A stretch of 49,592 bases of DNA from CAYSEW01 sp964430245 (GTDB lineage: Bacteria; Bacteroidota; Bacteroidia; Flavobacteriales_D; Parvicellaceae), in contig CAYSEW010000023.1 in the NCBI GenBank assembly GCA_964430245.1, forward strand, positions 1 to 49,592. The letters are read 5' to 3'. The notes under the pieces were generated by a model. That model saw only the letters and a program-made list of their open reading frames with translations, had not been told where the DNA came from and made no database searches. This document shows, in pieces, positions 17,726 to 25,347 of this stretch (within the stretch, counting starts at the first letter, position 1; each line of letters opens with the position of its first letter). Made by a program: the position numbers and the translations under genes.

Positions 17726-18310
17726 ATGATTGAAATAGAAGATAAATTAGTGTCATTAGATGTTTTTGAACAACATTTTGTATGCGATCTTCAGGCCTGT
17801 AAAGGAGCTTGTTGTGTCCAAGGAGATGCAGGTGCTCCCCTTAAAAATGATGAAATTAAAATCATAGAAGCTAATATTGGAGCTATTAAAAAAAACATGA
17901 GGAAAGAAGGGGTTGATGCTATCGAGGAAAAAGGTGTTTTTTACATTGATCAAGATGATGAACCAGTGACTACATTAATTAATAAAGAGGAATGTGCATT
18001 TGTTTATTTTGACGACAATAAAGTAGCTAAGTGTGCTATTGAAAAAACTTTTGAAAATTCAGAAATGGATTTCATTAAGCCCATTTCTTGTCATTTGTAT
18101 CCCATCAGAGTATCTAAAATAAATTCATATCAAGCCATCAATTATAATCAGTGGAATATATGTCAACCTGCTTGTGATTGTGGAATAAAGCTAAAAGTGA
18201 AAGTTTTCCGATTTTTAAAAAAGGCAATTGTTAGAATGTGGGGAAATAAATTTTATGCTGAATTAGAAAACGTTAATAAAGAACTTGAAAAAAAACACAA
18301 AAAGAGGTGA
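17726..18310 (+). CDS. DUF3109 family cysteine-rich protein
   Basis: A 194-residue cytoplasmic protein. The ATG at 17726 is chosen; the longer frame begins with a TTG three codons upstream. It shows the DUF3109 pattern: VCDLQACKGACCVQGDAGAPL near the N-terminus (C20, C25, C29, C30), then EECAFVYF, KCAIEK, PISCHLYPIR, and CQPACDCGIKL near the end. The many Cys residues, as in the related YkgJ-type CxxxC(x)nC proteins, suggest bound zinc or an iron-sulfur cluster, but the biochemical role of the family is not known to me. The tail is strongly basic. It is followed by the longest non-coding stretch in the window. Confidence 0.88.
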   Translation: MIEIEDKLVSLDVFEQHFVCDLQACKGACCVQGDAGAPLKNDEIKIIEANIGAIKKNMRKEGVDAIEEKGVFYIDQDDEPVTTLINKEECAFVYFDDNKVAKCAIEKTFENSEMDFIKPISCHLYPIRVSKINSYQAINYNQWNICQPACDCGIKLKVKVFRFLKKAIVRMWGNKFYAELENVNKELEKKHKKR

Positions 18311-18791
18311 AATATTATTCCGCTAATTGTAGTTTTTTTATTAATAAAAAGTGGTGATGTGATTGATTTTAAATTAAAATTGTTTTTAACAGTTTAGATT
18401 TGATAAAGGAATGAGCTTGTCTTATCAGGTTATTTAACTCTTTGTAAATTAGGTGTTAGGGAAGAAAATGCAAGTAAAAATAAGTTCTTTAATTCTAAAA
18501 TATGACCTTTTGTTTTCCTTTATATTGACTATCAGAAAGTTAGTGAGTTATTAAGTCATCCTGTTAATAACTCATTAAAATGTGAATGGAAAATACTTGT
18601 CAGATTTTAGTTTTTTTTGAATTTTTGTATATCTCAAAAAGAGTAATAAACGTAAAACTTAAATTTTCTCAAGAACATTAAATTTATTTTTTAATGTGTG
18701 TTGAAACGAAAAAATCGCTATTTCGTCTGTAGGTTTTATTTGCTCTAAAAATGAGGTTAGTTAATAAATTTAAAATTAAAATACATTATTT
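18311..18791 (+). promoter_or_regulatory. 480-base non-coding leader region upstream of nrdB
   Basis: This is the only gap over 300 bases. It has no convincing gene; the best small frame, 28 codons at 18468-18554, has no supporting feature. It holds a perfect 10-base inverted repeat at 18544-18574 and a second, 6-base one (ACGAAA/TTTCGT) at 18706-18726. A TTTATTTG at 18735-18742 is one mismatch from the -7 consensus. A long regulated leader is reasonable for a ribonucleotide reductase operon. I did not recognise a canonical NrdR box pair or a known riboswitch. Confidence 0.5.
18544..18574. repeat. perfect 10-bp inverted repeat, 11-base spacer
   Basis: TGAGTTATTA (18544-18553) and TAATAACTCA (18565-18574) are exact reverse complements. 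No T-run follows, so it is not an ordinary terminator. It could be a protein-binding operator or an RNA hairpin in the nrdB leader. Confidence 0.6.
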
Positions 18792-19847
18792 ATGGAGAAA
18801 AAGTTACCTGAAACCCATCAAGAAACAGACCCCTCTAATATTAAGCTGAATGAAGAAATAGGCGAGGAGGTAACAACTGAAGAACCTATATTAAAGGACA
18901 ACCCTAATCGTTTTGTGTTATTCCCTATTCAACATTCAGATATATGGGAAATGTATAAAAAACAGGAAGCAAGTATATGGACTGCAGAAGAACTTGATTT
19001 GTCACCAGATATTTCTGATTGGAATAATAAGCTAAATGATGATGAAAGGTATTTTATTAAACATGTATTAGCGTTTTTTGCGGCATCTGATGGTATTGTT
19101 AATGAAAATTTAGCAGAGAATTTTTTAAGTGAAGTTCAATATACTGAGGCTAAATTCTTTTATGGTTTTCAAGTAATGATGGAGAACATACATTCTGAAA
19201 CCTATTCATTATTAATAGACACTTACATCAAAGATTCCAAAGAAAAAGATTATTTATTCAATGCATTGGAAACTTTTGATCCTGTAAAAAAGAAAGCTGA
19301 ATGGGCATTAAGATGGATTGATAATGGTTCCTATGCAGAACGATTAATTGCATTTGCTGCAGTTGAAGGTATTTTCTTCTCAGGTTCATTTTGTTCTATT
19401 TTTTGGCTTAAAAAAAGAGGGTTAATGCCAGGTTTAACTTTTTCAAATGAGTTAATCTCTAGAGATGAAGGATTGCATTGTGATTTTGCATGTTTACTGT
19501 ATAATAATCATTTAATAAATAAGCTTCCAAAGGAACAGATTAAAATGATTATTAGTGATGCAGTTGAAATTGAAAAAGAGTTTGTAGTAGAATCATTACC
19601 AGTAAAGTTAATTGGAATGAACTCAGATCTAATGTGTAGATATATTGAGTTTGTTGCAGATCGATTATTGGTTGAATTAGGTAATGAAAAGATCTATAAT
19701 GTAACGAACCCTTTTGACTTTATGGATATGATCAACCTTCAAGGAAAAACTAATTTCTTTGAAAAAAGGGTGGGAGAATATCAAAAAGCAGGTGTAATGA
19801 ACAGTGATTCCGATAATAAGGAGTTTAAAATGGATGAAGATTTTTAA
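18792..19847 (+). CDS. nrdB: ribonucleoside-diphosphate reductase beta subunit, class Ia
   Basis: A 351-residue radical-generating subunit of the reductase that makes deoxyribonucleotides. The diiron and radical residues follow class Ia spacing: D100 (AASDG), E131 and H134 (ENIH), the radical tyrosine Y138 (SETY), then the later acids and His in VEGIFFSGSF and SRDEGLHCDF. The spacings D-E of 31 and E-Y of 7 match E. coli D84/E115/Y122, so this is a tyrosyl-radical enzyme rather than a Tyr-lacking class Ic. The N-terminus has an acidic extension of about 35 residues. It is 27 bases ahead of nrdA and clearly co-transcribed. Confidence 0.97.
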   Translation: MEKKLPETHQETDPSNIKLNEEIGEEVTTEEPILKDNPNRFVLFPIQHSDIWEMYKKQEASIWTAEELDLSPDISDWNNKLNDDERYFIKHVLAFFAASDGIVNENLAENFLSEVQYTEAKFFYGFQVMMENIHSETYSLLIDTYIKDSKEKDYLFNALETFDPVKKKAEWALRWIDNGSYAERLIAFAAVEGIFFSGSFCSIFWLKKRGLMPGLTFSNELISRDEGLHCDFACLLYNNHLINKLPKEQIKMIISDAVEIEKEFVVESLPVKLIGMNSDLMCRYIEFVADRLLVELGNEKIYNVTNPFDFMDMINLQGKTNFFEKRVGEYQKAGVMNSDSDNKEFKMDEDF

Positions 19848-19874
19848 TATTAACTATCAAAAACATTAATATTT

Positions 19875-22241
19875 ATGTATGTAATTAAAAGAGATAGCCG
19901 TAGAGAGCTTGTTAAATTTGACAAGATCACAGCAAGAATTAAAAAATTATGTTACGGATTAAATCCTTTGGTTGTTCCAGAGAAAGTAGCCATGAAGGTG
20001 ATTGAAGGCTTATATGATGGAGTAACTACAAGTGAATTGGATAATTTAGCTGCAGAGGTTGCAGCCACTAATACCATTACGCATCCAGATTATGCTTTAT
20101 TAGCTTCTAGAATCGCAGTTTCTAATTTGCATAAAAACACAAAAAAATCATTTTCTGAAACAATAAAGGATCTTTACGAATATATAGACCCCAAAAACGG
20201 ACAAAAAGCGCCATTGATATCTGATGAAGTTTATGAAATAATAAAAGAGAATTCAGATCTTTTAGATTCATCAATCATATATGATAGAGATTTTAGGTAT
20301 GATTTTTTTGGGTTTAAAACTTTGGAAAGGTCTTATTTACTTAGAACGAACGGTGAAGTAGCTGAACGTCCTCAGCAAATGATTATGCGTGTTGCAGTAG
20401 GAATCCATAAAAATGATTTAGATGCTGTTATTGAAACGTATAATTATATGAGTGAAGGTTGGTTTACTCATGCCACACCAACATTATTTAACTCAGGAAC
20501 TCCTAAGCCTCAAATGTCTTCTTGTTTCTTGTTAACAATGAAAGAGGATAGCATAAGTGGAATTTATGATACATTAAAGCAATGTGCTCAGATCTCACAA
20601 TCAGCAGGAGGAATTGGATTGTCAATACATGACATAAGAGCGTCAGGTTCATATATAAAAGGCACTAATGGAACTTCAAATGGAATTGTTCCAATGTTGA
20701 GAGTATTTAATGATACAGCAAGGTATGTTGATCAAGGAGGCGGTAAAAGAAAAGGATCCTTTGCTATATATGTAGAACCATGGCATGCAGATATTTTTGA
20801 CTTTCTTGATTTAAGAAAAAATCATGGAAAAGAAGAGCAAAGAGCAAGAGATCTTTTCTATGCACTATGGATGCCAGATCTCTTTATGCAAAGAGTGGAA
20901 GAAAATGGAGATTGGACTTTAATGTGCTCTAATGAATGCCCAGGTTTATCAGAAGCTTATGGTAAAAAATTCGATAAATTATATACTAAATACGAGAAAG
21001 AAGGCAAGGGAAGAAAGACTATAAAAGCACAAGAGCTTTGGTTTAAGATTTTAGAAAGCCAGATTGAAACTGGTACTCCATATATGCTATATAAGGATGC
21101 AGCAAATGAGAAATCAAACCAGAAAAATCTTGGAACGATAAAGTCATCTAACTTATGTACTGAAATCATAGAATATACTGCTCCGGATGAAGTAGCTGTA
21201 TGTAATTTAGCTTCTATCGCTCTTCCTAAATTTGTTAAAGATGGGAAATTTGATCATGATAAATTATTTCAAGTTGCTTATAGAGTAACAAAAAACCTTG
21301 ATAAGGTTATTGATGCTAATTATTATCCTGTACCAGAAGCTCGAAATTCTAATATGAGACATAGGCCAATTGGAATTGGCGTGCAGGGATTAGCAGATGC
21401 TTTTATCTTGATGCGTTTTCCTTTTGATTCAGATGATGCAAGGAAATTGAATAAAGAAATTTTTGAAACAATTTACTATGCTGCAGTAACAGCGTCTAAG
21501 GATCTTGCTAAAGAAAATGGACCTTATGAGACATGGAAAGGATCACCTATTTCAGAAGGAACTTTTCAGTTTGATATGTGGAATGTAACACCATCGGACA
21601 GATGGGAATGGGATGTGCTTAGAGATGAAGTTAAGGAACACGGAGTAAGAAATTCCTTGTTATTAGCACCAATGCCAACTGCTTCTACTGCCCAGATATT
21701 AGGGAATAATGAATGCTTTGAACCTTATACTTCTAATATTTACACTAGAAGGGTTCTTTCAGGTGAATTTATTATTGTAAATAAGCATTTATTACGAGAT
21801 CTTGTAAAGCTAGGGTTATGGAATGATACATTGAAAAATAAATTAATGGCTTCAAATGGTTCCATTCAGAATATAAATGAAATTCCTGATAATATTAAAG
21901 AGTTGTATAAAACTGCTTGGGAAATATCACAAAAAGTAATCGTTGATATGGCAGCTGATCGAGGAGCATATATCGATCAATCTCAATCTCTGAATATTTT
22001 TATGGAGAATGCAAATTTTGCTAAATTAACTTCTATGCATTTCTATGGTTGGAAAGCAGGACTTAAAACAGGTATGTATTATTTAAGGACTAAGTCTGCT
22101 ACTGATGCTATTAAATTTACTTTAGACAAAAATGCTTTGACTGAGCCTTTGCCAAATAAGGAAGAGGAAGAAGTTAATGTAGATGAGGTTAATTGTGCTG
22201 TTGATGAAAATCAGGATGATTGCCCTTCATGTGATTCGTAG
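19875..22241 (+). CDS. nrdA: ribonucleoside-diphosphate reductase alpha subunit, class Ia
   Basis: A 788-residue catalytic subunit. The N-terminal ATP-cone (about 1-90, starting MYVIKRDSRRELVKFDKI) is the allosteric activity site. The 10-stranded barrel carries the redox pair C217 (SSCFLL) and C443 (AVCNLAS) and the thiyl-radical C428 (SNLCTEI). MPTASTAQI lies near the substrate site. The C-terminal tail ends CPSC-DS, the cysteine pair that re-reduces the active site. Length and layout are those of full-length class Ia with one ATP-cone. It ends just before a strong terminator. Confidence 0.98.
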   Translation: MYVIKRDSRRELVKFDKITARIKKLCYGLNPLVVPEKVAMKVIEGLYDGVTTSELDNLAAEVAATNTITHPDYALLASRIAVSNLHKNTKKSFSETIKDLYEYIDPKNGQKAPLISDEVYEIIKENSDLLDSSIIYDRDFRYDFFGFKTLERSYLLRTNGEVAERPQQMIMRVAVGIHKNDLDAVIETYNYMSEGWFTHATPTLFNSGTPKPQMSSCFLLTMKEDSISGIYDTLKQCAQISQSAGGIGLSIHDIRASGSYIKGTNGTSNGIVPMLRVFNDTARYVDQGGGKRKGSFAIYVEPWHADIFDFLDLRKNHGKEEQRARDLFYALWMPDLFMQRVEENGDWTLMCSNECPGLSEAYGKKFDKLYTKYEKEGKGRKTIKAQELWFKILESQIETGTPYMLYKDAANEKSNQKNLGTIKSSNLCTEIIEYTAPDEVAVCNLASIALPKFVKDGKFDHDKLFQVAYRVTKNLDKVIDANYYPVPEARNSNMRHRPIGIGVQGLADAFILMRFPFDSDDARKLNKEIFETIYYAAVTASKDLAKENGPYETWKGSPISEGTFQFDMWNVTPSDRWEWDVLRDEVKEHGVRNSLLLAPMPTASTAQILGNNECFEPYTSNIYTRRVLSGEFIIVNKHLLRDLVKLGLWNDTLKNKLMASNGSIQNINEIPDNIKELYKTAWEISQKVIVDMAADRGAYIDQSQSLNIFMENANFAKLTSMHFYGWKAGLKTGMYYLRTKSATDAIKFTLDKNALTEPLPNKEEEEVNVDEVNCAVDENQDDCPSCDS

Positions 22242-22261
22242 TTTTAATTTAAGTTTAACAT

Positions 22262-22293
22262 AAAAAAAAAGCCACTCATTGAGTGGCTTTTTT
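22262..22293. terminator. bidirectional rho-independent terminator
   Basis: The stem GCCACTC / GAGTGGC (22271-22287, loop ATT) has a run of nine A before it and T's after it. It ends nrdB-nrdA on the plus strand and the prohibitin-like operon on the minus strand. Confidence 0.93.
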
Positions 22294-22309
22294 ATAGGTA
22301 TATAATTTG

Positions 22310-23194
22310 TTATTGTTGTTTTAAAATTGAAATAGCATTATCTCCAAAAACATTTCCACTACCATAAGGTGACCCAATACCATCCCAAGACTCCCATTTT
22401 TTGAGTTCTATATACTGAGGGTTTTTACTTATTTGCTCAGCTTCTAACTGAATAGCTTCAGCTTTAAACCTTGCCGAAACAACTAAAGAAGAATCTCCTC
22501 TAGCTTTCTCAATTCTAGCATTGGCTAAATATTCCTCTTGTTTTTGCTTTTCTTTTGCAGTTAAGTTTTTCTGCTTTTGAGTTTCTTTATTGGTAATTTC
22601 AACTGCAATATTACCTGGAAGATTTATGTCTGCAATTTCAACATAATGCAAGACAACATAATTAGGAACATTAGTTCCTTTTTCACCTAGACCTTTTCCT
22701 GCAAAATCAGATTTAAGTATTTCTTCTATTTCACCTTCAAGATCTTCTCTTTTTGTACTGTATACTTCTTCATAAGTATATCTACCAATAACATCTTTGA
22801 TAGCTCCTTTTGATTTGTCATCAATAAAAGTAATATAACCAGGCCCATGCTTTAAATGCAGATGTGGTGTTTTACCTTTTTGAGCAGCAAAATTAACAGC
22901 TACAGTTACTTCAATATCAGTACCGTTTTTATCCATTACTTTAGAAGTATATGTTTTTGATTGTTGACGAACATTATAAGTAATCATCTCATTCCAAGGA
23001 GCAATTAGTTGAGTTCCTTCTGCAAATACGTTTTCTTTGTCAACCCCGGCACCATAAGGTCTATATATAAACCCTTCCTCTCCTGGATTTACATCTTGAA
23101 ATGACATATATAGCATAACTCCCCCGATCAGTACCATTGCAACAATTACTGCTACTCTCATGATTTTTTTAAATTCTAATTCTTGTTCTTCCAT
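22310..23194 (-). CDS. prohibitin/SPFH (band 7) family membrane protein
   Basis: A 294-residue inner-membrane-anchored protein. One transmembrane segment (about 12-31, MRVAVIVAMVLIGGVMLY) is followed by an SPFH domain (about 35-200: VNPGEEGFIYRPYGAG, YNVRQQSKTYTS, VNFAAQKG) and a charged helical coiled-coil tail (about 200-260, ETQKQKNLTAKEKQKQEEYL). Prohibitin-like proteins form membrane-associated rings and modulate AAA proteases or membrane organisation; the partner here is unknown. It lies one base downstream of a small membrane-protein gene and ends at a shared terminator. Confidence 0.9.
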   Translation of the reverse strand: MEEQELEFKKIMRVAVIVAMVLIGGVMLYMSFQDVNPGEEGFIYRPYGAGVDKENVFAEGTQLIAPWNEMITYNVRQQSKTYTSKVMDKNGTDIEVTVAVNFAAQKGKTPHLHLKHGPGYITFIDDKSKGAIKDVIGRYTYEEVYSTKREDLEGEIEEILKSDFAGKGLGEKGTNVPNYVVLHYVEIADINLPGNIAVEITNKETQKQKNLTAKEKQKQEEYLANARIEKARGDSSLVVSARFKAEAIQLEAEQISKNPQYIELKKWESWDGIGSPYGSGNVFGDNAISILKQQ

Positions 23195-23195
23195 T

Positions 23196-23387
23196 TTATT
23201 TATTATTTGGTTTGTTTAGTGTGTATAAAGCATAAATTCCCGCGAAAATAAGGATAATAAAAAACAATGTAAGTCTATTCATAAGGAACTTTAATTTTTT
23301 AAAATTCCATATCAAAAGAACTGAAACAGCTATCAATGATACAATTCCAACAATCTTTAATATTTTCTTTTTTAGTTTATTATCCAT
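23196..23387 (-). CDS. small two-helix membrane protein
   Basis: A 63-residue protein: a basic start MDNKLKKKILK, hydrophobic helix 1 (about 12-27, IVGIVSLIAVSVLLIW), a basic loop, and hydrophobic helix 2 (about 37-55, LTLFFIILIFAGIYALY). Family not recognised. It sits directly between fumC and the prohibitin-like gene on the same strand, with 15 and 1 bases separating them, and probably works with the prohibitin-like protein in the membrane. Confidence 0.65.
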   Translation of the reverse strand: MDNKLKKKILKIVGIVSLIAVSVLLIWNFKKLKFLMNRLTLFFIILIFAGIYALYTLNKPNNK

Positions 23388-23402
23388 AATTAGTAAGAGC
23401 TT

Positions 23403-24788
23403 TTATATCATATTTCTAGGATCTACCCAACTATCATAATCCTCCTCTTTTACATAGCCAAGATTAACAGCTTCTTCTTTTAAAGTTGTTCCATTTTCAT
23501 GTGCTTTATTAGCAATTTCTGCAGCTTTATAATATCCGATCTTAGTATTTAAAGCAGTAACTAACATTAATGAATTATTAACTAATTCATCAATTCTTTT
23601 GTAGTTAGGTTCAATTCCTATAGCACAGTTGTCATTAAAGGAAACACATGCATCTCCTAATAATTTAGCACTTTCAATTAGATTATAGGCCATCATAGGT
23701 TTAAATACATTTAATTCATAATGCCCTTGTGTTCCTCCAATAGATACAGCAACATCATTCCCCATCACTTGGGCGCATACCATTGTAATAGCTTCGGCTT
23801 GTGTTGGATTAACTTTACCAGGCATTATAGAGGATCCAGGTTCATTGGCAGGAATAATCAATTCACCTATTCCAGATCTAGGACCTGATGCCATAAGTCT
23901 AATATCATTAGCAATCTTATTTAATGAAACTGCTAATTGTTTAATTGCTCCATGTGTTTCAACAATTGCATCATGAGCAGCAAGCGCTTCAAATTTATTA
24001 TTAGCACTTATAAAAGGATGTCCTGTTAATTCAGCAATTATTTCTGCCACCATTTGACTATAACCTTTTGGAGTATTGAGTCCTGTTCCAACTGCAGTCC
24101 CTCCAAGTGCTAACTCTGATAAATGAGACAATGTATTTTTTAATGCAATTAAACCATGATCTAGCTGAGACACATAACCAGAAAATTCTTGACCTAATGT
24201 AAGTGGTGTAGCATCCATTAAATGCGTTCGGCCTATTTTAACAACATCTTTTAGTTCTTCAGACTTTTTATTTAAAGTATTTCTTAATTTTTCAATAGAT
24301 GGAATGGTCTTTTCTACTATTAACTTATAGCAGGCAATATGCATTCCTGTTGGGAATGTGTCATTAGAAGATTGAGATTTATTGACATCATCATTAGGAA
24401 GTAAAGTTTTTTCACCCTTACCAAGTTCATTTCCTGTAATTACATGTGCTCTATTTGCAATCACCTCATTTAAGTTCATATTACTTTGAGTTCCTGATCC
24501 AGTTTGCCAAATAACTAAAGGGAATTGATCATCATGATCTCCGTTTATTATTTCATCACAAACTTTTGATATTAGATTCATTTTTTCTTCAGAAAGAACA
24601 TCAAGTTTGCAATTTGTTATTGCTGCAGCTTTTTTTAAATATGCAAATGCATGGATAATCTCTATAGGCATTGATGCTGGTGAGCCTATTTTAAAATTAT
24701 TTCTAGACCTTTCTGTTTGAGCTCCCCAGTATTTATCTGCTGGAACTTTCACATCTCCTATTGTATCTTTTTCAATTCTAAAACTCAT
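23403..24788 (-). CDS. fumC: fumarate hydratase class II
   Basis: A 461-residue oxygen-stable, cofactor-free fumarase of the TCA cycle (fumarate to L-malate). The family signature GSSIMPGKVNPTQ near residue 315 contains the catalytic serine loop. GSGTQSNMNLNEVIANRA and GRTHLMDATPLTLGQEFSGY are the other two conserved regions of the fumarase/aspartase superfamily. The length equals typical FumC. Transcription is divergent from the small membrane ORF at 24848, with 59 bases between the starts. Downstream genes on this strand may be read through from it. Confidence 0.97.
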   Translation of the reverse strand: MSFRIEKDTIGDVKVPADKYWGAQTERSRNNFKIGSPASMPIEIIHAFAYLKKAAAITNCKLDVLSEEKMNLISKVCDEIINGDHDDQFPLVIWQTGSGTQSNMNLNEVIANRAHVITGNELGKGEKTLLPNDDVNKSQSSNDTFPTGMHIACYKLIVEKTIPSIEKLRNTLNKKSEELKDVVKIGRTHLMDATPLTLGQEFSGYVSQLDHGLIALKNTLSHLSELALGGTAVGTGLNTPKGYSQMVAEIIAELTGHPFISANNKFEALAAHDAIVETHGAIKQLAVSLNKIANDIRLMASGPRSGIGELIIPANEPGSSIMPGKVNPTQAEAITMVCAQVMGNDVAVSIGGTQGHYELNVFKPMMAYNLIESAKLLGDACVSFNDNCAIGIEPNYKRIDELVNNSLMLVTALNTKIGYYKAAEIANKAHENGTTLKEEAVNLGYVKEEDYDSWVDPRNMI

Positions 24789-24847
24789 CTCTTATAAATA
24801 TTTATATTATTTTCGTCTTTTATAAACGAAGTTCAAAATTAAACGAT

Positions 24848-25003
24848 ATGTCTTTTGGTGTTGCAATTTTCTTGATTTTCTTTGGAATGGCTTTTTGGGT
24901 ATTAATTTTTCTAATGGGTTTTGTAGGCCTTTGGGCTCATTGGGGTGCAATGTCTATGTTAAAAGCAAAAATGGCCGAAAGAGGATTTAAAGAAAAAGTA
25001 TAA
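24848..25003 (+). CDS. 51-residue membrane protein
   Basis: A complete small frame from ATG (24848) to TAA (25001-25003). It has one very hydrophobic N-terminal stretch (MSFGVAIFLIFFGMAFWVLI, continuing to about residue 29) followed by a short basic tail rich in Met, Lys and Ala and ending GFKEKV. It fits exactly between the divergent fumC start and the convergent arsC end (4 bases between stops), and its composition is that of a real membrane peptide. No family recognised and no function can be given. It could instead be chance, but the fit is good. Confidence 0.6.
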   Translation: MSFGVAIFLIFFGMAFWVLIFLMGFVGLWAHWGAMSMLKAKMAERGFKEKV

Positions 25004-25007
25004 TTTA

Positions 25008-25346
25008 TTAAATAAGTTCTAAAACTTTTTCTGGAGGTCTTCCTATCACTCCTTTATTTCCTACAATTAAAATTGGTCTTTCCATTAACTTTGGGTAATC
25101 AATCATTACTTGGATCCACTCTTTGTCAGTTAAAGTTTTTCCTTTAAAGTTTTCTTTATAAATAGCTTCATTTTTTCTGATTAGATCTATAGGAGAAATA
25201 GTTAACTTTTTTATAGTTTGTTGAAGTTCTTCAAATGAAATAGGTTCATTTAAATAAAATATAACTTCTGGATTTTCTCCATTGTTTTTTAATAGTTCTA
25301 ATCCTTCTCTACTTTTTCTGCACCTTGGATTATGGAAATATTTCAT
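25008..25346 (-). CDS. arsenate reductase (ArsC/Spx/YffB thioredoxin-fold) family protein
   Basis: A 112-residue thioredoxin-fold protein. The N-terminal motif HNPRCRKSREG gives the nucleophilic Cys9, as in ArsC (HNPxC). LIRKNEAIYKE and RPILIVGNKGVIGRPPEKVLELI carry the Arg residues used to bind arsenate in glutaredoxin-coupled ArsC. It may reduce arsenate to arsenite, but no ars operon genes are near, so a general thiol role like YffB remains possible. The ATG lies one base after the stop of the giant PKD gene; it is the last gene of that run. Confidence 0.85.
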   Translation of the reverse strand: MKYFHNPRCRKSREGLELLKNNGENPEVIFYLNEPISFEELQQTIKKLTISPIDLIRKNEAIYKENFKGKTLTDKEWIQVMIDYPKLMERPILIVGNKGVIGRPPEKVLELI

Positions 25347-25347
25347 A

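Noticed and set aside
18468..18554. 28-codon frame in the nrdB leader
   Set aside because: No signal, family feature or ribosome binding site; the composition is that of non-coding A+T-rich DNA and it overlaps the inverted repeat.
18706..18726. ACGAAA/TTTCGT inverted repeat as an NrdR box
   Set aside because: Only six bases, wrong sequence and single, whereas NrdR sites are paired 16-base boxes.
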